DNA of 64,000 nucleotides from positions 602,765 through 666,764 of the forward strand of contig BCHU01000006.1 in the NCBI GenBank assembly GCA_001599715.1. Reading direction: 5' to 3'. Position numbers and translations under genes: made by a program. The stretch is from Phaeotremella fagi. Taxonomy: Eukaryota > Basidiomycota > Tremellomycetes > Tremellales > Phaeotremellaceae. The notes beneath the pieces are model-generated. The model made no database searches, had not been told where the DNA came from, and saw only the letters and a list, made by a program, of their open reading frames with translations. This document shows, piece by piece, positions 24,288 through 34,322 of this stretch. Position 1 is the stretch's first letter; each line of letters begins with the position of its first letter.

Positions 24288-24986
24288 ATTTATTCAGACT
24301 TTTCACTTCGTCTTCCCTTACTTTTTCACTACTTTACGTATACGACTTATTTCACGATTTCTCAACGAATACTTTCTTTTTCCCCCTCCAGACTTTCTTT
24401 GTCTCTATATATATCTTGATGGTTGATTTCTTGGCTCTTGGCTTTTGTTCCTTTCTAAAATGTCGGTTTCAAGGTTTCTTTTCTTTACTTCACAGTGTTG
24501 ATTTTACCCCTTTGAGTTATATTTACCCAAATCAATGAATGGATCTTGATGATAATTCTTCTTGCATAGCAGATGGTGGGAATGGCGACGATTCTTGCCG
24601 TTCTGCTCAATCAACACAATCTAGTGGTTGTTTCATTGATACCTTTGGTTGATGATCAAGGGATTAAGGTGATTGAGCGTTAGGTAGTTGGCGTTGATCA
24701 TCAAACTCGACCTTGTGCATTTCACACATCGCTCAAGCAATGAGCCGTTTCAACTTCAATCACCTTCCCTGGAACAAAAATTGGAAAAGATCAAAATTCC
24801 AAGACAGAATATGCTTCTCTTTCACTTTTCCCTCTTTCCCGTATTTTTGAATACAATTCCGTCCATAACCTAAAAGCCTCAAGTCAACAGATATACAGTT
24901 CAACAGTCGAAAAGGACACGAGAATTGTTACAGCAGAAATTTACCATTTACAACACATAATCGGCTCAGCACGCTCATTGTGCAGA
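24288..24986. other. intergenic, about 700 bp
   Basis: This T-rich 3' flank of the septin gene runs into the 5' flank of the next plus-strand gene. Short plus-strand frames here look like untranslated AT-rich sequence. I see no supported gene. Confidence 0.5.
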
Positions 24987-25960
24987 CATGGATATGATGG
25001 GTAAGTGATCATTACTTTATTTACTCCTACTTACGGCTTTTTGAAGACGTAGACTTAGACCAGACCGAAGAAAAAGAAGGTGTTCCTTCCCGCGATATTG
25101 GGATCACAGAGTTCGATTTCTCCATCGATAGCCCATCAATTCAGGTTGACCGGCATTACAACGATCCCTCAGACATCGGCAGCTTGGTATCTCTAGATGG
25201 CACATTGTTTAAGGTTAGCCCCTGGGCAACTGCACGAATCAGGTAAGCTTTTAGCTCAGACGTCTTACCCTATAGCGTTGACAGGATACTGACGGAAATC
25301 AGTCCGGTCTTGAAGGAAGGATTCCAGACTAAAAACTTCATCGTCCTGGAAGAACCTTCAGAAGTGATCAGATCCTTTCTCGATTTATCCCTTCCCTCGA
25401 CAATCGGGATCTCCGACAAGCACTCTCAAGAGAATTTGATTTCGGTTTGGAGGTTTTCAGAAAAAATGAAGAATCAACGTCTTTGCTCAGCTATTGAACT
25501 ATATTTCACAAATCTACCAGTCAAAAAATTTGAAGCTCCCATTTCTCTCTTCACTTTCGCTCTCGAAAAACATAACCGGCTCCTAGCCTCTAAAGCTCTA
25601 CTAAGAACACCACTAGGGTTCATCTTTGATGAAATGGATACCACAGGTTATGATTTACGATCAATGAAAATGTTGAAAGATTGTCTCCTAGGACTACCTT
25701 CCAAATTCATCATTTGTCCTTGGGATCTATTCTTATTCGCTGCTCGACACGATCATGTTTTTCTGGGGAAAAAGGCGTTAGCTCTCATGGAGAATGATGT
25801 AACGGTGTCTTCATTCGACCGATACTTTTTTGAAGAGTGCGAAAATTTACCTTCAGCATGGAGAGTTGAGCTTCTCTCTCAGATATCTTGGAAGTGTAAT
25901 ATATCTGAGAAGTTCAAGTTGAAAGATTGGGAAGAGGTTGCTGAGGACTTTTATTGCTGA
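24987..25960 (+). CDS. BTB/POZ-like domain protein
   Basis: Three exons encode about 285 residues. The first is only MDMMG-sized (24987-24999) with a GTAAGT donor. The second carries an acidic stretch and DPSDIGSLVSLDGTLFKVSP. The third begins SPVLKEGFQTKNFIVLEEPS and continues ...VIRSFLDLSLPSTI. That pattern (D-x-x-L-x-S-x-D-G-x-x-F-x-V, then S-P-V-L-x-x-x-F, then a V-I-x-x-F-L-x-L turn) resembles the BTB/POZ proteins that are numerous in Cryptococcus and Kwoniella genomes. The C-terminal half is helical, BACK-like in position only. It may be an adaptor for protein complexes; partners are unknown. Confidence 0.7.
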
Positions 25961-26452
25961 TAGGGAAATCACTCTGGGGTAAAATTCCGGTTTCGTCTAT
26001 TCTAATACAGTATATCTTTTGTCGTAAAGGTTTTCTCCCAAATGCATATAATCAGTGCTGATCAAAGCAGAGGTGTTTTCTAGAAGATTCGTCAATGATT
26101 CTGCTGAATGAGCCATCTCGTAAAGCGTACAAGTACACACAGTATTGTACGAAGAAATACTTGTCGAGTATAAGTGAATCTCAACACTATTTCATACCCT
26201 CACATTTTTTCGCCCTTATGTAATTTCTAAGCTTATCTATATAGACTCTTATGCTTTTTTAGGCTAAGAATCGATACTTGTTCAGGCCGTTGGAGCATCC
26301 ATTGCAACGATACTGTTCTTATATGAACATGTCTTTTAAGTCAAAGTGGCTACGCCAACTTTGCTGTTGTGGCAAGAAATCGCGAATCACTATGATGCAG
26401 GATGTCAAAACCATTCATTTAGCAAAGAACACAGGAACAAATATAACGATAA
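25961..26452. other. intergenic, about 490 bp (convergent genes)
   Basis: Lies between the 3' ends of the plus-strand BTB-like gene and the next minus-strand gene. Contains GTACAAGTAC at 26127-26136. Short frames at 26278-26528 are antisense or 3' flank and are not supported as genes. Confidence 0.5.
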
Positions 26453-27666
26453 TCAAACGTTGATAACACTCCCTTCGAAGACCCAGTCTCTGCTTGTAGA
26501 GTGCGGTGTCCAAATCTTTTCAACATAGGTGATTCTACCTTGTATATCGGTCCCGATAATCCCATACCACTCTTTTCCCGGAGGAACCGTTAAAGTCGCT
26601 TCACCAATTAGATAATCAATTCCTTCGCTCTCGGGATCTGGTCTGAACTCGTATATCCAACGTTCATACTCAGTCTCCCAGACCCAATCTATATATCCAT
26701 TGGATGCGTTTACCGTCGTGAAAGTGGTACGGGTACCAGTTCTATTGATGAAACCCTCCCAGAACTCTCCATATAGAAGAGTTATCTTAGCTCCATGACT
26801 GAGGAATGTTTTAGGTTCTTGATCTCTTTTGTCTGTATGACGAAGTGTAATCAGTCGAGCAGATTTTCGGCTGTCGTATGGTCGATTTGAACCAGCACTG
26901 GCAACAACACTTGAATTGTCTCCAACCCCTGGTGAATTAATCCACTCTTCTATATACTGGTTTTTGGCTGTGCGGCTTCTGGTTTTGCCGAAGTAATTAA
27001 CACTGGATCCTTTGGAAAGTTGACTATCGTATGCCTGATTATTGACTTCTTCTACCTTGACACTTCGGTCTGCGGAATAGATGGGGCCTAAACAGTGGTA
27101 AGTTGGCGGTCATTCTTGGGTACGTTTTGAGGTATGATAGTGAATTGGGTCTAGACACCATTCTCTTAGTCTATATGTATACGCACCTTGTCTCAGACTT
27201 TGAGAAGTTCTAGAGCTAGAGGCTTGGCTTCCGGATGATGATCCCCGGTTTGGAGTTCTACTTGAAGAAGGACCTATGGAGTGAATTGAGCTAAGTTACG
27301 TTGAAACAGTAAAGCGACACTTTTTCATGAAAAGAGTGTCCTATCAACTGCACATACGAGATTCAAAGACAGTCAGCGCATCATCAGACCAAGTGGCAAC
27401 ATCTGAGATGTCTCTAACTCTCCTTTGAGCACTGAAAGAAACTAGAGACGATTTAGGTGTCAATCGAATGAGTTGAACAAAGTTGGCTTACCTTTTCTAC
27501 GAGGCTCAACTTTCCTAATCCTTCTGCCTCGACTTGAGGTACTAGAAATGGTGGAAAAAGCTGGTTCATAACGGTCTAGGAGAGCAGAAAGACAGTAAGC
27601 AGCGATTTGTATCAATTTGTTGGTCCTGAAGAAACGCTTACCTGGAAGACGAGATCTTGAATCCAT
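26453..27666 (-). CDS. hypothetical protein with a long methionine-free last exon
   Basis: The start at 27666 opens MDSRSRLP, ending at a GTAAGC donor. Small exons follow with RYEPAFSTISSTSSRGRR, QRRVRDISDVATWSDDALT and GPSSSRTPNRGSSSGSQ. The last exon is about 210 codons open to a TGA at 26453-26455 and contains no methionine, so a start-based scan would miss it. It begins PIYSADRSVKVEEVNNQ, is Ser/Arg-rich, then changes to a globular-looking part: SHGAKITLLYGEFWEGFINR, WVWETEYERWIYEFRPD and GKEWYGIIGTDIQGRITYV. The many aromatic residues suggest a beta-rich domain. I do not recognise the family. Joints between the small exons are approximate. Confidence 0.65.
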
Positions 27667-28631
27667 TCTACTGATATTGTACGCAAATAGGTGAAAGGTG
27701 AATACTTAGATAACTTATCTGTGTAATAGACAAACTTAGAAAAAGATAAGGAAAGAAGAAGGAAAGAACAGAAATCAGAAAGATCTTTCCTCTTGTAGAC
27801 AGCTACCAAACTCCGCCTCAGATGTGAATTTGTAATTTCAGAAGAAAAAGAGAAAATCGCAGAAAAGCTGTCATTTATTCAGAAACTCCGACAACGATAA
27901 ATTGGAAGATAAGAAGGAATGAAAACACAAGCCGATCGGATGCAAGTGAGAACAATGATCAAAAGATACAGTAACGTACCTTTCATCGATGTCTGCGCTT
28001 TTCCCGATATGACGTTGAATGGGGGTTTCTTCTGCAGAAGTCCACTGATAAACGATATCAAACTTACGGCCGATGATAAGAACCTTGGAAAAATGATCTT
28101 GCTGAATAATGTTCGAATACTAGGAAGTAGCAATCTGAAATGAATATAGAATCAGGAAGTGTCATACCAATGCTACATCAAGAATTCGCATGTTCGATGA
28201 CCGGTCAGTGGCACCTCTACAGTACAATGACAAGAACGTTCATCTCGATAAGTCACTCTGCGGGAGACAATATCAGTTTCAGTCTGAGTTCAACCCAGCT
28301 AGCATTGAAGCAGATACGATGTTTGAAAATCTGGTGTCGAATCCAATAAAACGACGTCGTTACAAAAATCAACTGAACCGTACTGTAAACTTGCCACAGC
28401 ATTCATAAAAAGAGAGCTCCTTTGACTCGATCCCCTGGAACTCTTGACGTGAATACACCAAAGGAAATCAACCCATCTCCCTTACATCACCCCTTGCATT
28501 GTTCATTTACCCCTGACAGCATGGGCTATTCACAAAATTATACCTATATATTCTCCAATAAAGTCTTTGCCGCGTTAAAAGTCCCACTTGCAGCCCAAAC
28601 ACTAAACCACCAAGAAATCATTAAAAGAAAG
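27667..28631. other. intergenic, about 960 bp with uncertain short frames
   Basis: A plus-strand frame 27919-28143 and another ending at 28408 (MFDDRSVAPLQYNDKNVHLD region) have some coding-like composition. They are in different frames with no convincing splice pair between them. I leave them as possible but unsupported exons. The rest looks like the promoter of the secreted gene at 28632. Confidence 0.35.
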
Positions 28632-29157
28632 ATGCCCAAACTACTTCCAATTCTAGCAAGTCTCAGCTCTTTGGTCACCGTCCTCGCTGGGTCCGCTTCT
28701 CAACCTCTGAATTCAATTAGGGCACCATCTCAATATCACATATCATTCAATTTGTCCGACTACACAGTTTTCTCACCTGAGGTAATCGGTTGGAATAAGG
28801 TCGACAATAATACGGCGACCTTCACACCAGATTTCAGTGCGGACATGGTACCGACTGGTCTTTGGAATGTTACTGTAAAATCATTGGATGGAGAACCAGG
28901 GAAAGAACTATTTGTATGTCACATTTGTTGTTACTTTACTTGGAGAGGGAGCTGACTTGAATGTTTGTTTTTAGTGTATGGCGTTCTGTAATCTAAATTT
29001 CACTTCCAATCATTTCGTTCGCATGTTCAATCATCCTAAGTATCATCTGACAGATGAAGAAATTAAAGAGGTAACAGATGAAGAAGATATACAGACAGCA
29101 GATCAGGAGGTAATCGTTCAATGCTGTGAAAGAGGTTACAATCCGCAATGTTGGTAA
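28632..29157 (+). CDS. small secreted cysteine protein, tandem copy 1
   Basis: Exons 28632-28913 and 28975-29157 join in phase 0 and give about 154 residues. The N-terminus (MPKLLPILASLSSLVTVLAG) is a signal peptide. The first exon contains TATFTPDFSADMVPTGLWN with N-glycosylation sites. The second exon opens exactly at CMAFCN, is acidic in the middle and ends QCCERGYNPQCW, giving six cysteines. The downstream gene at 29645 has the same architecture, the same intron phase just before a C-x-x-F-C motif, and matching segments (PDFS...TG.(W/Y)N), so the two are tandem duplicates. Secreted; function unknown. Confidence 0.78.
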
Positions 29158-29644
29158 AGGTACATACTGTAGGTTCTATATCGTCGATGATATGTGATTT
29201 TGAAGTAGTGTGAAGTGTCAAATCTGCAACCCTAAATCAAATCAATGAGAAGTTGCAGCTATCATACTATCTAACTGCAGATGGCTCTGTTATACAAAAT
29301 CGGTAGAACCATATAATCTGAAGTCGAAGTGTCTTCCTCGTTTGATAGGACAATTAGCTCATTTGAGAACGACAAGGGAGATAGTTGGAGACGATGACAA
29401 AAGTCAAGCCTCGGAAAACAAAAGTTTGTGTCAACTGAGCACCTACATCATCGATCCATTCATCAAACTACTTGAACGACTTACCCCTAACTCCTGGTCT
29501 CTCCATTCATCTCTGAAAATTCAAAATCCAATCATGATGCGCTGTGTATATAATTGTTGCTACATACAATGTTCTGGACTATTCTAGTGCTGCAAATCCA
29601 AGAAAACAACAACATTTAAGTAATAATCCCGAGTTGAACCAAAA
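29158..29644. other. intergenic, about 490 bp between tandem secreted genes
   Basis: The spacer holds one open frame (29342-29587) with no signal peptide and no similarity to either neighbour. It is more likely promoter sequence for the second copy. Confidence 0.45.
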
Positions 29645-30122
29645 ATGTCTAAACTTCTCCCAATTCTTACCGCTCTCATCTACCTCAGCACAGCAGTCTC
29701 TACTTCCGTCGCGACTTCCAGTTTATTCGTAACGGGTACACACCCTGTTATATACTACGACTTGGCACAATTCGCCTCTTTCACACCCGATAACGCAACT
29801 CATCAGTGGATTTCTGGACCCTACAATGCGATTAAATTCATGCCAGATTTCAGTAATTCAACTTACGTCACTGGTTTCTATAATTGTACAGTGAACGCGA
29901 CACTATTTGAACCGATCAAAAGTCTTACTGTACGTTCTCTGTTTTCTTTCCATAATGAACCAATACTAATGTTAATGGTCATTTGCTTAGTGTGGGATCT
30001 TCTGTCAGAAACCTCTCACTGACGATACGTATGTAAACATGACCTCGGTAGCTCCTTATTATCATACCGAAGAAGATGATGAAGAATTGAAAGATAGGAA
30101 ATTTGTCATTTATTGTTTGTGA
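29645..30122 (+). CDS. small secreted cysteine protein, tandem copy 2
   Basis: Exons 29645-29929 and 29991-30122 join in phase 0 and give about 138 residues. The signal peptide MSKLLPILTALIYLSTAVSTS closely resembles that of the gene 1 kb upstream. KFMPDFSNSTYVTGFYNC aligns with the upstream TFTPDFSADMVPTGLWN. The second exon starts CGIFCQKPL, then an acidic stretch (HTEEDDEELKDRKF) and ends IYCL. It has fewer cysteines than its neighbour because the QCC...QCW tail is missing. Likely secreted; function unknown. Confidence 0.78.
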
Positions 30123-30490
30123 GCGGGGGCGAATGATGGTGGTTAGGAATGTTGATATAGATTGTAGATGAAATGCAGTTAAACAGTACCACTCCAGAAT
30201 CTATATGGGCTGAACGATTATCTCAATTTTTGTTTTATAAAATATCCGATAGGATGTTTTTCCTCTCTATGTCTATATTGATATCGTAAATGGTTGTTTC
30301 TGATACAATTTCAAGCTTGCCTATCCATGCAAGCACAAGTACAAGTCTAGTATACTTGTAACTTGAAATTCATCCTTCTAACCACGCCACTTTCAACCGC
30401 CACTCAAAATTTACGGCATTGATAAGAGAAAATAAAAGGAAGCAACAACAATTTGATTTGATTTTTCACCATCACCACCAACAGAGAACA

Positions 30491-31682
30491 ATGGAAGAAT
30501 CATATCTCCCAACCCCACCAAACGAAAGTCAAGTCAAAGCTTCAGAAGCGACCATCTACCTCTGTACCCCGTTCCACCCAAAGGCCGAAGAAGAAGCTGA
30601 AAAGGTATTCAAGAAATTATTGAGGAACGGGATTGATGGGACTGAAGAAGAGTGTTTGGCGCAAGCTGATGGTATCTGTATGTCACTTCTGTCAATTTGG
30701 ATGTGAAAAGGTTATACTGATGTCATATAATTAGTGATGCGGATAGGGAAACTTCGAGCGGAGGGTTTGGAAATCGCTACTAAATTACGTATGATTTCTA
30801 GGAATGGAGTTGGAGTTGATATGATTGATTTGGAAGGGTGTAAGAGACGTGGTGTGGTGGTTACCAATTGTCCAGGTGGAAATGCGACGGTTAGTGATAT
30901 TCAAACATCTCATGTGAAATTGAAAATACTGATGAAGATCATAACTTAGTCGGTAGCGGAATTATGTTTAACGTTCATGTTGACACTCTCGAGAAGAGTT
31001 TTGGAACTAGATCAAAGGATACGATCTGGGGAAAAAGTGATGTCTATCCGTGCATTATCCCCAGGGCTGTTCAACAAAACAATAGGTTTAATAGGAATGG
31101 GAGATATTGCCTATGAAACCTCAAAACTCCTGCAACCCTTCAATCCAACTTTACTAGTTTATTCTCCAACCTCACCGAAAGACCGCTGGATAACCTCCGA
31201 TTCAAGGTATCCAATCCAAATCCCTCATCAGAGAGTTAATTCACTAGAGGAACTATTAAATCGAGTGGACATTTTATCGATTCATTGTCCACTTACACCC
31301 CAAACTCGTAATCTCATCACGAAGAGGGAAATGATGTTGATGAAGAACACCTCGGTGATTGTTAATACCTCAAGAGGGGGGATTGTTCATGAGAGGGATT
31401 TGGAGGAGTGTTTGAAAGATGGAGTTATTGGGGGTGCGGGCTTGGATGTTTTCGACATTGAACCGGCCTTTGGTGACAATTTGGGGGGATTGAGATATTT
31501 GAATAACGTCGTTTTGTTACCTCACATGTGGGTTTAAGATATCCTTCTTTTGATAGATGATTTACTGATTCAATCGTAGGGGCGCTTCAACTGAGGAAGT
31601 TACTTATCAAGGTTGCGCTTTTGCCGTTGAAAATCTAGCTAATTATTTGGATGGTAAACCTATCAAGAACAGGGTTGTTTGA
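30491..31682 (+). CDS. D-isomer-specific 2-hydroxyacid dehydrogenase
   Basis: Four exons encode about 345 residues of the family that includes phosphoglycerate dehydrogenase and hydroxypyruvate reductases, which reduce 2-keto acids with NAD(P)H. The substrate domain carries KLRMISRNGVGVDMIDLEG and VVTNCPGGNAT, then SVAELCLTFMLTLSRR. The Rossmann motif is GLIGMGDIAYETSKLL (G-x-G-x-x-A). The catalytic Arg sits in VNTSRGGIVHERDL, the Glu in LDVFDIEPAFGD and the His in VVLLPHM, completed after the last intron by GASTEEVTYQG. The start gives a short Ser/Pro N-terminus of about 20 residues before ATIYLCTPFHP. Substrate is not predictable from sequence alone. Confidence 0.87.
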
Positions 31683-31913
31683 AGGACGAGACTTTTGCGA
31701 AAAATCTCGAGATAACTTTTCAATATCCTCAGTTTGTAAATCATTAGAATGTCCATAGAATTCCTTAGAAATAGATCATAGATGTAATTGTTGCTAACGT
31801 TGATCATCGTACTCTAGAGTATACCTTCATCGAATAGAAACTCATGATCAGTGATATAATGCATGCAGAAATCTCCCATTTATCCCTAAATCTAACGCAA
31901 ATAACATCAAGAC

Positions 31914-32694
31914 CTATTCAAGTGAAACTGTTGCACCTAAATCCGTTAATGTCTTTTGTAATTTCTCAGCATCCTCTTTTGGTAGATTCTCTTTGAGTAC
32001 TTGGGGTACTGATTCGACGAATTTCTTTGCCTAAATGATGGAATCAGTAAGGTGTTCATTTGTCGTGCAATCAGAATAGATGTCGAAAGAAGAGACGAAG
32101 TCTGTGACACTTTTGTCCCTTCTCACAGCAACATCATCTAAGAAGGTACGCCCAACTCACCTCAACTAAATTCATATTTGGCATCAAAGCCTTAACCTCC
32201 CTAATGATCTTTGCTTTTGAAGCCGCATCGAATTTCTCAAGTTTAACAGTGAAAATAGTTTTCTCCTTAGGTTTCTCTTCGACAGGTGCTGCGTCCTCCG
32301 AAGTCGATGCGGGTGCCGCTGCAACAGGTGCCGATGATGGTAAAGCGATTTCTGTGATATTTAATCGGGTCTAATATGTCGTGAGCTATGAGCAACAAAA
32401 AGTGGACGGGAAGCTCACTTTTAAAGCTGACACTAATTCTGAGACTTCCAGTAAGGTTAATGAAGAGATTTGATCGACGATAGGTGCTATCTTTGGTGAG
32501 ATTGGGGTTGTTGAGGATTCAGAACTTTCGGCGTAGGTTGAGGAGGAAGATGCGAATGATCTTGTGATGAAGGAGGTCGATTGTCTCAAAGATCTGAGTT
32601 TGGGATGGTAAGCTTATCGTCAATGGGTGGAACAGGTCCAGTTGAAATTGTTCACACACCTAGCTGATCTGAATGAACGTGTTGCCGTTCTCAT
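31914..32694 (-). CDS. MRPL12: mitochondrial ribosomal protein bL12m (L7/L12)
   Basis: Four exons encode about 190 residues. The first (MRTATRSFRSA, start 32694) and second give an Arg/Ser-rich mitochondrial presequence (SLRQSTSFITRSFASSSS). The dimerisation part is ISSLTLLEVSELVSALK, followed by an Ala/Pro hinge (SSAPVAAAPASTSED). The factor-binding C-terminal domain has EKTIFTVKLEKFDAASKAKI and PMNLVEAKK-type residues (MNLVEAKKFVES), typical of L7/L12. It forms the mitoribosomal stalk that recruits elongation factors. Nothing odd seen. Confidence 0.9.
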
Positions 32695-33136
32695 GATGGA
32701 TGTTGTGGACTAGTAGAGAGATCATCAGCTGGTAACTCGTATCAATTTACAGCTGAATTACTCACAACCATGATAAAATATCCCTCAACAGTGATGTATA
32801 TTATTTATTGACTATGCGATAAGCTTGATATCCTTAAGAAGTTTAGTTTGTGGATTCGCTTGTATGATTATCTGATATTTCAATGAATTGATGATTTTTT
32901 AAAAAAGTTGAAGGTGATGTTAAGAACGAAATCGAAATATTGAATCTGCTCAAAGTGCCACATTCAACCATGTCTTGTTTGGTGAGCGGATATATAGTAT
33001 ATCCCCGATGATCCATGTGTGTTCGCTTAAGTATGCCCCACACATAATAGGGACCGTTGAGAATCAGTGATCAGTGCTGGTGAGGAAGGCAACCATAACG
33101 ATAACGATAACGACCACGACCACGACAACGACCATA
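32695..33136. promoter_or_regulatory. divergent promoter region with AACGAT/ACGACC simple repeats
   Basis: This is a 440-bp gap between the divergent bL12m and roadblock genes. Positions about 33091-33135 are a simple repeat of AACGATAACGAT and CACGACC units just upstream of the roadblock start. An in-frame upstream ATG at 33074 would translate the repeat into a Thr/Ile run, so I prefer ATG 33137. Confidence 0.5.
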
Positions 33137-33725
33137 ATGTCAGAGATCCAACCTGTTCAACAGCAGAATGGTTCAATATCAACCTCAGATCAAGACACCA
33201 CGACTACAATAATACCACCCACACCTATCCAACCCCCACCAGAAATAGAAGCTACTTTATCCAGATTATCAGCTTACAGAAACGTCAGAGGTGTCATGAT
33301 ACTTTCAAGGTCGAGTGGTAACAGCTCAGCAGTCAACGGTAGCTCTTCCAATCCAAATCCAAATCTCGGAGGTGGAGGTATCATACAAAGTACGGGAACC
33401 ATCTTCGAGGGTGAAAATGGAAAGAAATATGCTAAATCCATTGAGAGGGTTGTTGAGAGTGTTTCTCAGGCTGTCGAGGAATGGGATTCTGGAGTGAGTG
33501 GGGGATGACTTAACAAAATCGAGATTTTTTCAATTAGAGGTGTTGATTGTTTTTGTTTAGGACGATCTGAAGTTCATGAGGATAAGGACGAAACGACATG
33601 AAGTGATTATCACGCCTGGTGAGTTGATCATTTCGCTATTGCTTTGAGATGCCATTCTCCTCAACTAATGCGTGTGTGCAGACGAAAAATATTTATTAGT
33701 AGTTCTCCAAGATCCAGGTCAATAG
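33137..33725 (+). CDS. roadblock/LC7-type dynein light chain
   Basis: Three exons encode about 155 residues. After a disordered N-terminus (MSEIQPVQQQNGS) the roadblock fold begins at EIEATLSRLSAYRNVRGVMI. A Ser/Gly-rich insert follows, then GTIFEGENGKKYAKSIERVV. The small exons encode DDLKFMRIRTKRHEVIITP and DEKYLLVVLQDPGQ, the usual end of the domain. Roadblock light chains dimerise and link the dynein intermediate chain to cargo. The Gly/Ser/Asn insert in the first loop is longer than in most homologues. I chose the start at 33137 rather than 33074 to exclude repeat-encoded residues. Confidence 0.87.
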
Positions 33726-34322
33726 ACGTTATTACAATTGACTCAGAAATGATTCGTTGACTTGTGACTGTGACTGCGACTGCGGAATATCCATCCCATC
33801 CATTTGGTGTAATTTAGAGATACCTTACAAGTTGATGAACAAGAACCCAAAACCCCATGGATACCCTGTATCTCCATACCACGACCCCATGTATTGTTTG
33901 TAGATGTACATAAATGCTAAGATGATAATGATCCCTATGAATGAAATGTGAATGTTTACTGGTGATCAGGGATCTCTTTGACTTTACTTTATACGGCGTG
34001 TCGGCACAATTTACCTTTATACCACCAAAAGCAGTAGTAGTATCTAAATATTCCTATCATCTCTCGTTCCTTCCCCATTCCCCAATCTGGGTCTTATGTA
34101 CCACTTCATCCATTTACATCGATAGACATCCTCGTTATAACACACAGATCATCTTGAAGTCACATCACAATCAACAAGAAAAAAAAGTATTGCTGTGCGA
34201 TACATACATAACATTCCTTTCTTCAAACCCCCGTCATCCCCAGTCTCCTTCAAAATCTTTTCTTCTCCCATTAAACCATCTTCCCTAATCTTCTATCCAT
34301 TCCCAACCATTCGTTAAAAACA
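33726..34322. other. intergenic, about 600 bp
   Basis: This pyrimidine-rich region upstream of the apyrase gene is promoter-like. A plus-strand open frame (33941-34288) has no domain or splice support and is probably 5' flank. Confidence 0.45.

Noticed and set aside
27919..28408. Plus-strand frames that look partly coding
   Set aside because: The two frames are out of register and no GT-AG pair joins them. No family similarity was seen, so they are kept as intergenic.
33074..33136. Alternative upstream start for the roadblock gene
   Set aside because: It would translate a simple repeat into a Thr/Ile run. The ATG at 33137 gives a normal N-terminus.
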